64,000 nt of DNA from Bacillus aerolatus (GTDB taxonomy: Bacteria; Bacillota; Bacilli; Bacillales; Domibacillaceae). Under the pieces are notes generated by a model. That model saw nothing but the letters and a program-made list of their open reading frames with translations. It did not search any database and was not told where the DNA came from. Both the position numbers and the translations under genes were made by a program. Below, piece after piece: positions 52,049 to 61,198 of this stretch (its first letter is position 1; every line of letters starts with the position of its first letter). The stretch spans positions 62,001-126,000 of the forward strand of contig NZ_WEIO01000011.1 of the NCBI RefSeq assembly GCF_009183655.1, written 5' to 3'.

Positions 52049-52555
52049 ATGGGGTTTTTTGAACGGTTGTTTAAACAGGAAAAAGAGAAGCCAAAAGTAG
52101 AGAAACGGACAGTTTTAAACTTAAAGGTCGGCGATATTGTTACATATGACCTGCAGGATTATCAAGTAATAGGAAAGCTTCATTACAACGACAGCGGCTT
52201 TGCATGGGATGCCTATCAATTGCAAGGGGAGAGAGGGGTTTTATGGCTCGGTGTCGAAATGGATGATGAACTGGAACTTGGTATTTATCAGGCCATTAAG
52301 CTGCCGCTTGAAGAACCAATCCCCAAAAAAGTAACATACGAAGGACAGGAATACAGAATGGCAGAGAGCGGCAAGGCGTACGTTAAAGGAGAAGGGCGCA
52401 GTCAGAATGTGCATGGAAAAGAATTGAAATACTTTGATTTTGAAGATGATTCTGAAGAACATTTTTTATCTGTTGAAGTATGGGGCAGCGAAGTTGAAGT
52501 AAGTTACGGCTATGCCATTGAAGAATATGAACTCAAGATTTTAGCTGGAAGCTAG
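52049..52555 (+). CDS. DUF4178-like protein
   Basis: 168 aa, soluble and acidic. A short amphipathic N-terminus (MGFFERLFKQEKEK) is followed by a beta-rich domain: LKVGDIVTYDLQDYQVIGKLHYNDSGFAWDAYQL, then WLGVEMDDELELGIYQ and VTYEGQEYRMAESGKAYV. This resembles DUF4178, found next to PspA in many bacteria. It is the first gene of the sigma-W-type operon and lies 19 bp from pspA. Function is unknown; a partner of the PspA-membrane system is inferred. Confidence 0.82.
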   Translation: MGFFERLFKQEKEKPKVEKRTVLNLKVGDIVTYDLQDYQVIGKLHYNDSGFAWDAYQLQGERGVLWLGVEMDDELELGIYQAIKLPLEEPIPKKVTYEGQEYRMAESGKAYVKGEGRSQNVHGKELKYFDFEDDSEEHFLSVEVWGSEVEVSYGYAIEEYELKILAGS

Positions 52556-52574
52556 CTGATAGGAGGAATCGAAT

Positions 52575-53246
52575 ATGTTTCAGTTTTTTAAACGGGTAAG
52601 AACGTATGTCGGCTCGGAGTTAAATGCTGCTTTGGAAAAAGCAGAGGATCCGGTAAAAATGCTTGATCAATTTATGCGGGAAATGGAAATGGACATTCGT
52701 GATGCAGAAATGGCAGTAGCTAAGCAGATTGCCAATGAAAAGATGCTGAAAAAAAAGCTGGATGATGCAAAAAGTATGGTGGAAAAACGCCAGCAGCAAG
52801 CCGTTACAGCTCTTGAAGCAGGGAATGAAGATCTTGCCCGCCGTGCACTTGAAGATAAAAAAGTGTATGAAGGCCAGGCTGAATCGATGCGCACAGCCCA
52901 CGCGCAGGCGTCACAAGATGCTTCTGTCTTGAGAGAAAAGCTTGGTGAAATGAAGCAGGAATACGAGGAAATGAGATTGAAAAAAGATTCTTTAAAGGCA
53001 CGTGCTGAGTCAGCGAAAGCGAGAACGAAAATGAACCGGGCAATGTCTTCCATTGGCGGCGATGAATCACGGCGTGGGTTTGAACGTATGGAAGAAAAAG
53101 TACTGCGGTATGAGGCGGAAGCAGAAACATCTGATGATTTAAGATCTTCCACGCGCAGTATTGATGCCGAGCTGGATGCGCTGAAAACAAATAGTGCGAT
53201 TGACGAGGAATTAGCAGCTTTAAAGAAAAAATTAGGGAAAGAATAA
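52575..53246 (+). CDS. pspA: PspA/IM30-family membrane-protecting protein
   Basis: 223 aa. The N-terminal amphipathic helix FQFFKRVRTYVGSELNAALEKAEDPVKMLDQFMREMEMDIRDAE is the PspA signature. A long coiled coil follows to ~190, with a short C-terminal helix (DEELAALKKKLGK). ATG 52575 follows AGGAGG. It differs in sequence from the LiaH-like protein at 38948; the two represent the sigma-W and Lia branches of envelope defence. It sits between the DUF4178 and DUF4247 genes. Confidence 0.92.
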   Translation: MFQFFKRVRTYVGSELNAALEKAEDPVKMLDQFMREMEMDIRDAEMAVAKQIANEKMLKKKLDDAKSMVEKRQQQAVTALEAGNEDLARRALEDKKVYEGQAESMRTAHAQASQDASVLREKLGEMKQEYEEMRLKKDSLKARAESAKARTKMNRAMSSIGGDESRRGFERMEEKVLRYEAEAETSDDLRSSTRSIDAELDALKTNSAIDEELAALKKKLGKE

Positions 53247-53276
53247 TTCTTTCCTCTTTTTATTGGAGTGTTTTCC

Positions 53277-53843
53277 ATGAAAAAACGACTATTTTTGTTA
53301 TTTGCTTTATTTGCCGCAGCGGCCGGTCTTTTAGCCGGCTGCGGGTCGGCGCAAATAGAAGATTACATATCAGACCGCTATTCGCTAATTGATGTCGTCC
53401 GCAGTCAAGATGCCGGAATAGAAGATTCTTATGTTTATCTAGCAGAAGATCAGCAAGTGAAAGAGGTGGCGGATGAACTGATTCAAGTGCAAAAACCTGA
53501 TGAAACCGGAAAGTATGTAAGTGGCAAACAAGTTCTTATTTATGACGATCAATTCGTCATTTTAACAGAGGCCCCTGATCAGCCGGACCAGACACTGATT
53601 GAAGTGTCCGATCAAGAGTTTGTTCGCAGTTATTATCATCCGGGCTTCTTTCAAGGGATGCTGCTTGGGCACATGTTAAGCAATATGTTTGGCGGGGGCT
53701 GGGATCGTTATCAGCGCGGCCGGTGCGGTTCTGCTTACAACAATGATTGCTATGGCGGCTATGGTTCAACGGGCAGATGGAATTCCGGAGCGGGCGGACG
53801 CGGCTCTACCTTCCGGGGCGGGGGCCCGGGAACGGGGAAATAA
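53277..53843 (+). CDS. DUF4247-like lipoprotein with Gly/Arg-rich tail
   Basis: 188 aa from ATG 53277. The signal peptide ends at lipobox GLLAGCGS (Cys near residue 22). The external domain includes ISDRYSLIDVVRSQDAGIEDSYVYLAEDQQV and YDDQFVILTE. After FFQGMLLGHMLSNMFGGG the tail is rich in Gly, Arg, Ser, Tyr and two Cys (GRCGSAYNNDCYGGYG) and looks disordered. It matches DUF4247. It would face the outside of the cell as the surface component of the operon. Confidence 0.82.
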   Translation: MKKRLFLLFALFAAAAGLLAGCGSAQIEDYISDRYSLIDVVRSQDAGIEDSYVYLAEDQQVKEVADELIQVQKPDETGKYVSGKQVLIYDDQFVILTEAPDQPDQTLIEVSDQEFVRSYYHPGFFQGMLLGHMLSNMFGGGWDRYQRGRCGSAYNNDCYGGYGSTGRWNSGAGGRGSTFRGGGPGTGK

Positions 53844-53870
53844 TTGATTATTTAGTAGAGGAGAAGTGAA

Positions 53871-54266
53871 ATGAATCCGTTTTTATTAACCTTTCTTTAT
53901 TTTGTGGTAGCCATTTTAGTTGTGATGGCTGGCTTGTTTATTTTTGAAATGCTCACCAGAAAGTATAAAGACTGGCATGAAATTAAAGAAGGAAACGTTG
54001 CTGTGGCGCTTTCGATAAGCGGAAAAATAGTTGGTATCTGCATTATTTTAATGTTCTCTAGCCTCCATAATGACACGATTATAGAGACATTAATTTGGGG
54101 AGGGTACGGTGTGGTTTTGCAAATGGCAGCCTATTTATTGTTTGAGCTGTTTACCCGTAACTTTTCAGTTGAAGAACAATTGAAAGCACGCAATAGTGCA
54201 GTAGGAATTGTTTCATTCTGTGTATCCGTCGGGCTTTCATTTGTGATCGGCGCGTCTATCACGTAA
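53871..54266 (+). CDS. DUF350-family membrane protein
   Basis: 131 aa with four membrane helices: LLTFLYFVVAILVVMAGLFIFEML, a pair around ALSISGKIVGICIILMFSS and LIWGGYGVVLQMAAYLLFELF, and the C-terminal VGIVSFCVSVGLSFVIGASI. The EGNVAVALSISG and KARNSAVGI segments, one per half, are the duplicated DUF350 motif. DUF350 genes are repeatedly linked to spermidine-synthase-like or glutathionylspermidine-synthase-like genes (my recollection of comparative work), as here. Function unknown. Confidence 0.85.
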   Translation: MNPFLLTFLYFVVAILVVMAGLFIFEMLTRKYKDWHEIKEGNVAVALSISGKIVGICIILMFSSLHNDTIIETLIWGGYGVVLQMAAYLLFELFTRNFSVEEQLKARNSAVGIVSFCVSVGLSFVIGASIT

Positions 54267-54288
54267 TGGCGCACGGCAGGTGGAAAAA

Positions 54289-55842
54289 ATGAATAAAGAA
54301 GAATTATTGAAACAAAGCAGCAGCATTTACTGGGCATCAGGGATCGTATCGATTTGCGGCATTATTTTTGAAGTTCTATTTGGTGCTCTCGGTTCTTACA
54401 TACTTGGAGACGGCGTGAAGCAGTATACGCTGACAATCTCGCTTTTTTTAACGGGTATGGGTATTGGCGCCTTTATAAGTGAAAAGATTACAAAGCAGCT
54501 AGTTCTCTCCTTCATTTGGATTGAATACGGCATCGGGCTGATTGGCGGGTTTTCGGCTTTTCTTTTATTTGGAGTAACCGCCTACTTGCCGGATGGAACA
54601 GACGCACTGTTTTTATATGGGGTTACACTCATTGTTGGTACATTGACAGGAGTGGAGCTGCCGGTTTTAATCCGCAAAGCAAACGACATCGGCGTTGCTT
54701 TGCATAAAAGCACAGCGAAAGTGTTATTTTCCGATTATGCGGGCGGCTTGATCGGCGGACTGTTATTTTTATTTTTGCTCCGCCCTTATTTCGGCCTCGT
54801 GAAAACGGCATTTATTGTAGCGACGATCAATGTGGTGGTGGCGCTCTGGATAACCGTGAAATTCAGGCAGGAGCTGTCTAATTTTGCTCTCCATGCAGGA
54901 GCGGGGGGCTTCTTGCTTGTGCTTATTTTGGCCGGTATTTTATTTGGGGAAGAAGCGGCTTTCCATTTTGAACAGAAACTGTACAAAGATCCAATTATTT
55001 ATTCGGAACAAACCGCTTACCAGCAAATCGTATTAACGAGAGAAGAAGGGGATACAAGACTTTATTTAGATGGCCAATTGCAGTTTAGCGCGGCTGATGA
55101 GCATCGTTACCATGAAACTCTTGTTCATCCGGCCATGGCAGCGGCAGGCAGCCGTAAGCGGGTGTTAGTCCTCGGCGGCGGGGATGGGCTCGCTGTCAGA
55201 GAGGTGTTGAAGTATGGTGATACCCACTCTGTTACGCTTGTGGATCTCGACCCGAAAATGGTGGAACTGGCCAATACGCACCATCTATTAACAGAGTTAA
55301 ATGAGCATTCGCTTAAAAATAAAAAGGTGAAAGCCATCCATCAAGACGCGTTCCGCTACCTGGAAGAAACAGATGGCTTTTATGACGTAATTCTTGTGGA
55401 CTTGCCCGATCCGAACAATGAATCGCTCAATAAGCTTTATACGGCAGAGTTTTATTCCTTGCTCCGTAACCATCTAGCCCCAGACGGGGCAATGATGGTG
55501 CAGGCGACAAGTCCTGTGTTTGCACCTGAAGTGTACTGGACAATTAATAAAACGATTCAAGAAGCAAAACTGCTGACAAACAATTTGCATGTTGATATTC
55601 CAAGCTTTGGCGGCTGGGGATTTGTTCTCGCTTCGCGTCAGCCTATTTTGGTTGATAGTTTGGAAGTGAAAGCAGAAACAAGCTATTTGACGACAGAACT
55701 TCTGCCAGCGCTTACCCGGTTTGGAAAAGACGAAGATGCGACGATTAAAGATACGAATGGGAGGCCAATTGAATTAAAACCGAATACGTTGATTCGGCCC
55801 AACCTCATTGAAGTGTATGAAAAATCGTGGAGATATTATTAG
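54289..55842 (+). CDS. Membrane-bound spermidine synthase-like aminopropyltransferase
   Basis: 517 aa. The N-terminal ~215 residues form about seven membrane helices (SIYWASGIVSICGIIFEVLFGALGSYI onward). The C-terminal half is a SpeE-like methyltransferase fold: GQLQFSAADEHRYHETLVHPAM, SAM-site VLVLGGGDGLAVREVLKY, VTLVDLDPKMV and ILVDLPDPNN. Soluble SpeE transfers aminopropyl from decarboxylated SAM to putrescine; the membrane form's real substrate is unproved. ATG 54289 is preferred to GTG 54280. It is the last gene of the sigma-W-type operon, so any product probably acts on the envelope. Confidence 0.88.
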   Translation: MNKEELLKQSSSIYWASGIVSICGIIFEVLFGALGSYILGDGVKQYTLTISLFLTGMGIGAFISEKITKQLVLSFIWIEYGIGLIGGFSAFLLFGVTAYLPDGTDALFLYGVTLIVGTLTGVELPVLIRKANDIGVALHKSTAKVLFSDYAGGLIGGLLFLFLLRPYFGLVKTAFIVATINVVVALWITVKFRQELSNFALHAGAGGFLLVLILAGILFGEEAAFHFEQKLYKDPIIYSEQTAYQQIVLTREEGDTRLYLDGQLQFSAADEHRYHETLVHPAMAAAGSRKRVLVLGGGDGLAVREVLKYGDTHSVTLVDLDPKMVELANTHHLLTELNEHSLKNKKVKAIHQDAFRYLEETDGFYDVILVDLPDPNNESLNKLYTAEFYSLLRNHLAPDGAMMVQATSPVFAPEVYWTINKTIQEAKLLTNNLHVDIPSFGGWGFVLASRQPILVDSLEVKAETSYLTTELLPALTRFGKDEDATIKDTNGRPIELKPNTLIRPNLIEVYEKSWRYY

Positions 55843-55913
55843 CAGTAAATGAATTCTCGAGATACATTGATATGATAGATGATAAATTATCGATTAAACA
55901 TGAAGAAGTTTAA

Positions 55914-55978
55914 AAAGGGAACCGTCCGAAAAGTCATTGAGTAACTGGCTTTAGAACAGTTCCCTTTATTTATTAACC
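55914..55978. terminator. Terminator after the spermidine synthase-like gene
   Basis: AAAGGGAAC pairs with GTTCCCTTT around a long internal region that holds a second helix (AAAGTCA/TGGCTTT type). TATTTATT follows. Confidence 0.65.
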
Positions 55979-56001
55979 GTTTGATTATTAACTAACTTTC
56001 A

Positions 56002-57486
56002 TTAGCCAATCACTTTCGTGGACATATCGCCTTCTTTTGTGTTTTTCACCTCGCCGCTGCTTTCCTTTACCGGGAAAAGCAAGCTGAAGACGATGCCGAA
56101 GAAAGCGGCGATAAAAAAGGTAGTAAAGCGGGAAGAGATAATTTCTTCAAGCGGTGTGGAAATCCAGATGATGGTACCGATAAAGCCGGAAAGAATAGTA
56201 GCAATTACGCCGATTCCGGAATAGCGTTTCCAGAAGAAAGTGAGAATGATTGCTGGTGAAAGCGTACAGCCGACACCTGCCCACGCCCAGCTGACGACGA
56301 GATAGACGAGCGATTTGGACGTTAAAGCAATGACTAATCCTAATAAACCGGCCCCAATGATCGTAAGTCTTGAAATAGTGACAAGCTGTTTTTCAGTCAA
56401 CTTTTTGCCGAGAGCATTGTTGACGATATCTTCGCTCACTGAGCTTGTAATGACGAGGAGCTGGGAATCAGCCGTAGAAATGATAGCTGCCAATATACCT
56501 GAAAGTAAAATACCTGCGATCCAAGGCGGCAATAAGTCAAGAATCATAAATGGCAAAATCGTTTCTACGTCGGCAAAACTTTGTCCTTGGTATAAAGTGA
56601 GAGCAGTAAGTCCAATCATGAACGCACCGCCGTAAGCGAGAATCGTCCAAGTAATAGCTACACGGCTCGCGGTTTTTGCTTCTTTTTCATTTTTTAACGC
56701 CATAAACCGGGCGCTGAGCTGCGGCTGGCCGCCAAGGAAGCCGAAGAACCAGGCAAAGTTATTGAAGAGGAGGAGGCCTAGAGCAAAACCGATGGCCCCG
56801 CCTGTCCATGAATCCATTGTAGGGCCGGCAGCTGTTAATGCCGCACTGATAGAAAGGTCAGCGGCGTTAATATGGAAAAGGGCAACGATTGGCAGGACAA
56901 CTAACGTGACGAGCATCATTAAACTTTGAATCATATCTGTCCAGACGACAGCGGTAAATCCGCCGAGGTAAGAGAGGAGAATAACGATCGCGAGACTCAA
57001 AACAGCTCCCACGGTCACATTGATGTTGAAAACAGCGAATAATGTTTTACCGGCACCGGCAATTTGAGCCCCAAAATAAAACATCATAAAGCTGATAATT
57101 AAAATCGTCGACATCCAGAGAATAATTTTCGAATGGCTTCCGAATCGTTTAGCTAAGTAACCAGGCAGTGTCATGACTTGGTGTTCTTCTGCTTCTTTCA
57201 TAAAACGTTTCGCTAAAAACAGCCAGGAAAAAACAATCCCTAATGAAATACCAACGGCAACCCATACACCGGAAAGACCGGTGGCGAAAACAAATCCTGT
57301 ATAACCTAAGAGAAGCCAGGCTGATTCACCGGTGGCTCTTTCCGAGAAAGCAAGCGCCCAGCCCGGCAGTTTCTTGCCGCCGAGAAGGAAAGAGGCGTGA
57401 TCCATCTCTTTCCGGCTAAACAAATAACCCGCCCCAAGCATCAGTAAACAATAAAGAACAAATTCAACCATAACTATGGTATGCAC
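56002..57486 (-). CDS. putP: Sodium/proline symporter-family transporter PutP-like
   Basis: 494 aa with ~13 membrane helices of the SSS family. The Na+/substrate region FSERATGESAWLLLGYTGFVFATGLSGVWVAVG and GGFTAVVWTDMIQSLMMLVTL are hallmark PutP segments. AIISTADSQLLVITSSVSEDI is the sodium-site helix 8 region. It imports proline or a related imino acid with sodium. It is the third gene of the minus-strand unit after the oxidase and OCD genes, so the substrate is probably what those enzymes degrade. The start is taken as GTG 57486; ATG 57471 is possible. Confidence 0.92.
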   Translation of the reverse strand: MHTIVMVEFVLYCLLMLGAGYLFSRKEMDHASFLLGGKKLPGWALAFSERATGESAWLLLGYTGFVFATGLSGVWVAVGISLGIVFSWLFLAKRFMKEAEEHQVMTLPGYLAKRFGSHSKIILWMSTILIISFMMFYFGAQIAGAGKTLFAVFNINVTVGAVLSLAIVILLSYLGGFTAVVWTDMIQSLMMLVTLVVLPIVALFHINAADLSISAALTAAGPTMDSWTGGAIGFALGLLLFNNFAWFFGFLGGQPQLSARFMALKNEKEAKTASRVAITWTILAYGGAFMIGLTALTLYQGQSFADVETILPFMILDLLPPWIAGILLSGILAAIISTADSQLLVITSSVSEDIVNNALGKKLTEKQLVTISRLTIIGAGLLGLVIALTSKSLVYLVVSWAWAGVGCTLSPAIILTFFWKRYSGIGVIATILSGFIGTIIWISTPLEEIISSRFTTFFIAAFFGIVFSLLFPVKESSGEVKNTKEGDMSTKVIG

Positions 57487-57538
57487 GTTCCACCATCCCC
57501 TTTAGGATTTATTGAATTTAAGGTTTACTGCTTCTATT

Positions 57539-58504
57539 TTAAAAGTCTATTTCCTGGCCGATACTTTGCTGAGCAGCTTTTTCATAGATGGCACGAGCGG
57601 CAACGACATCAAATAAAGCCATGCCGGTTGATTTGAAAATTAAGGGTTTTTCCATACTAATATCGGGTTTCACTTTGCCAGTGACAACACTTGAGAAAGG
57701 AATTAATTGAGATTCCACTAACCAGCGGTTTTTGATCGGGTCAATCACATCGCCTGTTTCATGGATGGCATCGAGTGTATCAATAAACAGGTGGTCTGCC
57801 TGTTTGAAAAGCGATTCTGGAAGTTCTCGCATATGTGGCTGGAAAGAGCCGACGCCAATGACTAGCTTTCCATTGTAAATGTCGGGCTGATTGGGCAGGA
57901 CAGGTGCTTCGGACGTTGTAGCAGCGATGATAATATTTGAATGGGTGACAACTTCATCAGGCTGATTCATGATGTGAATGTTGATATGAGGGGGCAGGTG
58001 TGCTTGAATGTCTTTAGCAAAAGCGGCTGCTTTTTCTTGTGTCCGATTATATAAGTAAATGTCTTGGATTTTGCGCTCCAGACACACAGCCAACAGCTGA
58101 TAAAAACCTTGGGCGCCCGTCCCAATCAACCCAGCAGATGCGGAGCCAGCGGGAGCTAAATAACGGGCAGCGAGACCACCTAATGCCCCCGTGCGTAAGC
58201 CGGTCAAATACGTCCCGTTTAAAATAGCTTTCGTTTCACCGTTCGTTCCGTCAGTTAAGATCATTAGCCCTTGTGTGACCGGATGATCTTTATTATTCGG
58301 GAAGACGGTAACAATCTTTGTGCCTAATGATTGATTAGCGGCGCATGGCATCAGCAGCAAGGTGTTTTCGTTATGAGACATGTGCGTTCTCGCATCCATT
58401 TGAAACTGCTCCTCGTCATAAAGCTTATACGCGAGTTCCACAGCCTCGATCACATTGGCCATTCCAGCTGCCTGCTGCATGCTTTTTTCATTTAAAATTA
58501 ACAA
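57539..58504 (-). CDS. Ornithine cyclodeaminase/mu-crystallin family protein
   Basis: A 321-aa NAD(P)-binding enzyme. The N-terminal VIEAVELAYKLYDEEQF and TKIVTVFPNNKDHPVTQGLMIL with NGTYLTGLRTGALGGLAARYLA are OCD-family features, followed by Rossmann motif GLIGTGAQGFYQL and IIIAATTSEAPVL. Known members convert ornithine to proline, reduce cyclic imines (pyrroline- or piperideine-2-carboxylate) or act on alanine. Together with a DadA-type oxidase and PutP, a role with cyclic imino acids is plausible (inference). It starts at TTG 58504 behind GAGGTG. Confidence 0.85.
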   Translation of the reverse strand: MLILNEKSMQQAAGMANVIEAVELAYKLYDEEQFQMDARTHMSHNENTLLLMPCAANQSLGTKIVTVFPNNKDHPVTQGLMILTDGTNGETKAILNGTYLTGLRTGALGGLAARYLAPAGSASAGLIGTGAQGFYQLLAVCLERKIQDIYLYNRTQEKAAAFAKDIQAHLPPHINIHIMNQPDEVVTHSNIIIAATTSEAPVLPNQPDIYNGKLVIGVGSFQPHMRELPESLFKQADHLFIDTLDAIHETGDVIDPIKNRWLVESQLIPFSSVVTGKVKPDISMEKPLIFKSTGMALFDVVAARAIYEKAAQQSIGQEIDF

Positions 58505-58535
58505 ATAAGTTCACCTCTTTATAGATCTTAATGAG

Positions 58536-59696
58536 CTACACTATAGCGTGCTCGAGGACTAAATCATTCTCCGCAAATCGTTCGACGCGCAACGGAGTCA
58601 AGTCGAGCGTTTCATACTTTCCTTTGCAGATTAATTCGGCCAATCCAATGCCGACACCAGGCGCCTGCTGCATGCCGTGGCCGCTGAAGCCGAGCGCCAT
58701 GTAGTATCCTTTCATCGCTGGGTGCTCGCCAATAATGGCATTTTGGTCTTCTGTGTTAAAGTCATATAAGCCTGCCCAGCCGGATTCGAGCTTCACGCTT
58801 TCAAAGTTAGGAACACGGTGTGCCAGAATAGGCCACAGTTCCTCAAAGTACGAACGCTTCCAGGAAAAATCAATGCCTGGTTTAACGTCTTCAGAAAAGC
58901 CGGTAATGACCCGGTCGCCTTCATGGCGAAAGTATACACCTGTCGGATCGACTGTGAGAGGCAGCGGTTTTTGGAGCGGAACCGATGAATCAAATTGGAA
59001 AATTTGTCTTTTTAACGGAACGATCGGCAACGAAAGCCCAATTTTTTCACTTAAAATAGCTCCCCAAGCACCGGCGCAATTAACAACGATGGGGGCTTTG
59101 TATTCTTCGCCGTCGAGTAAACGGACCCCGGTTATCCGGTCGTTTTCTGTTAAAAACGTATCGACCTCTTTTGAGACATAATCGACTTCCAGCTTTTGTG
59201 CGTTTTTCTTATACGTCTGCATGACCGAATAAGCATCCAAGTAGCCGTCTTCAGAACAATACAGGCCGCCGGCAAGGTCGTTTACTGCCAGTTCGGGAAT
59301 AATGGAGCGAAGTTCATCAACAGAAAGAAATTGAGATGGAACGCCTAATTCATTTTGCAGTTTTCGCTGGCTTTCAATGCCAGGAACCATTTCTTCAGTC
59401 GCTAAAAATAAATATCCTCTTTGCTGAAAATCAATTTTTGCCGGTTCCCCGTTAAGCGCCATCTCTTCGGGGAATGCTTTGTATTTTTGCAGACTAAAGC
59501 GGCTTAACTTAATGTTAATGGCTGTTGTGAATAACTGCCGAATTCCTCCAGCGCTGCGGGGAGTGGATGAGAATTCGTAAATCGGGTCTTTTTCGAAGAC
59601 GGTAATTTTGCCCTCAAATCCACTTTTACGCAAAGAATAAGCTGTGCTTGATCCCATGACTCCGCCGCCTACAATGACAATATCTGCTTTATGCAC
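58536..59696 (-). CDS. FAD-dependent amino acid oxidase/dehydrogenase (DAO family)
   Basis: 386 aa. The FAD-binding motif DIVIVGGGVMGSSTAYSL is at residues 4-21, SSTPRSAGGIRQLFT is the flavin-covering segment, and GFSGHGMQQAPGVG is the C-terminal DAO signature near 345. Relatives oxidise sarcosine, glycine, proline or D-amino acids. ATG 59696 follows AGGAGG. It is the first gene of the unit with OCD and PutP. Its promoter contains a cre-like site, so it is probably repressed by CcpA when sugars are present. Confidence 0.88.
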   Translation of the reverse strand: MHKADIVIVGGGVMGSSTAYSLRKSGFEGKITVFEKDPIYEFSSTPRSAGGIRQLFTTAINIKLSRFSLQKYKAFPEEMALNGEPAKIDFQQRGYLFLATEEMVPGIESQRKLQNELGVPSQFLSVDELRSIIPELAVNDLAGGLYCSEDGYLDAYSVMQTYKKNAQKLEVDYVSKEVDTFLTENDRITGVRLLDGEEYKAPIVVNCAGAWGAILSEKIGLSLPIVPLKRQIFQFDSSVPLQKPLPLTVDPTGVYFRHEGDRVITGFSEDVKPGIDFSWKRSYFEELWPILAHRVPNFESVKLESGWAGLYDFNTEDQNAIIGEHPAMKGYYMALGFSGHGMQQAPGVGIGLAELICKGKYETLDLTPLRVERFAENDLVLEHAIV

Positions 59697-59743
59697 ATAA
59701 CATCCTCCTCTGTCTTTTAGTTACTTTTGTTTTGTTATTCTCC

Positions 59744-59771
59744 ATTATAGTTAGAAAGCGCTTTCATTCAA
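59744..59771 (-). promoter_or_regulatory. Sigma-A promoter with embedded CcpA cre-like site
   Basis: On the minus strand TTGAAT (59771-59766) and TATAAT (59749-59744) are 16 bp apart. TGAAAGCGCTTTCT (59766-59753) lies between and fits the cre consensus. A bound CcpA would block RNA polymerase. Confidence 0.72.
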
Positions 59772-59868
59772 TATGCAATTTATACAAAAAATTGGTATAA
59801 TCAAGAGGATAAATAAACGGAATATTAAGAATTATCCTGTGAGGCCAATCATCTGTTGAGGTGAAGCG

Positions 59869-61071
59869 ATGAAATTTTTTGAACAAATTGCCCAATCAAT
59901 AGTGGAACAAACATCAACTGTTTTGGACGTGTCGATGAGTATTACAGATGCGAATGGAATTATTATAGGGTGCAGCAGTGTGGAGCGGATAGGCTCATAC
60001 CACGTTGTGACGAAAGAAGTAACAAAAGCCGGAAGGTCTATCATTTTTACGAAAGAAAAAGTAGCAGACCGAGTGAATGTGCTCCCTGGTGTGGCGACGC
60101 CCATTCGCTTTCAGCAGCAAATCATTGGAGTGCTTGGCATTATTGGAGAGCCGGATGAAGTCGGCCGTTATGTAGAATTTGTGCGGAATCACGTGGAAAT
60201 GATGCTGCGGGAGTCATTTCGGACAGAATCATTTTATATTCAGATGAAAACAACCGAGCTCTTTATCCAGCATTTGATTCATTTCAAAGAATGGGACAAC
60301 GAAGGAACGCTGCACAATTATTGTGAAATGTCGGGCTTTCATTTTGACCAGCCGCGCTTATGCATTTTGATTGATATTCCGTCCTTACATAAGCCGAAGG
60401 AAGAGGAGAACAAACCGGTTAGGATCTCACAATATGATTTATTCCAGATGATCAGCAACTTTTTTGAAGATCATTCTGAAGATATCATCAGCCCGATCAA
60501 CCCAAAGCAATGGATTGTGCTTAAATACATGGAAGGCTATGATGCTGACAAGCTTAGACACCAGTGCGAACGCGCAGTAAAAGGATTAAAAAACTTTCTG
60601 CAAAATAACAAAATTCCCGGTAAAGTGTCCATCGCTTACGGAAAAAGCCATGAAGGCCTGGCAGGTGTCAGCCGCTCTTACCACCAGGCGCTGCAAACAT
60701 TGACAACAGGGAAGCAAAGCAAGGCGGAGGCGTGCATATATGCATTTGATGACTGGAGTATTTTGTTGAACACACTTATTAAGGAAATTAATCCGGCTTT
60801 TTCAGAAACACTAAATGACTATATCGAAAAGCTGTTGTCTCAGCCGAATGCATCTGTACTGATTGAAACGTTTCTCGTTTATTGCGAGCAGGGGCTGAAC
60901 GTCAGCCAGGCTGCGAGGAGATTGTACGTTCACCGCAATACCTTGTTATACCGCCTGAATCAATTGAATCAAATTTTCACCATTGATACGCAGTCTTTTG
61001 AACAATGTATGCTTCTTTATTTGGCATTAAAGCAAAATAAGAAAGTGGAACAGTGGGCGCAAATGATATGA
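59869..61071 (+). CDS. CdaR/PucR-like regulator, paralogue of the 46-kb regulator
   Basis: A 400-aa protein with the same architecture as 45515-46726 and clear similarity throughout: MKFFEQIAQSIVEQTSTVLDVSMSITDANGIIIG, LPGVATPIRFQQQIIGVLGIIGEPDEV, and the HTH LNVSQAARRLYVHRNTLLYRLNQL. It would sense a small carboxylate or amino acid and activate transcription. It is divergent from the oxidase-OCD-putP unit with ~170 bp between starts, so that unit is the likely target. An inverted TTATAC/GTATAA pair (59780-59800) overlaps its probable -10. The ATG follows GAGGTGAAGCG. Confidence 0.88.
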   Translation: MKFFEQIAQSIVEQTSTVLDVSMSITDANGIIIGCSSVERIGSYHVVTKEVTKAGRSIIFTKEKVADRVNVLPGVATPIRFQQQIIGVLGIIGEPDEVGRYVEFVRNHVEMMLRESFRTESFYIQMKTTELFIQHLIHFKEWDNEGTLHNYCEMSGFHFDQPRLCILIDIPSLHKPKEEENKPVRISQYDLFQMISNFFEDHSEDIISPINPKQWIVLKYMEGYDADKLRHQCERAVKGLKNFLQNNKIPGKVSIAYGKSHEGLAGVSRSYHQALQTLTTGKQSKAEACIYAFDDWSILLNTLIKEINPAFSETLNDYIEKLLSQPNASVLIETFLVYCEQGLNVSQAARRLYVHRNTLLYRLNQLNQIFTIDTQSFEQCMLLYLALKQNKKVEQWAQMI

Positions 61072-61198
61072 AATAAATATAGACATTTATCATTGAACGA
61101 TGTGCATATTTCGGTGGTTCCCGTTCATAATACGGATGCAGGTGTACAAAAATTAGGGTTGCTCGTGCACAACGCGGCGCTGCTTTCCTATATTCATT

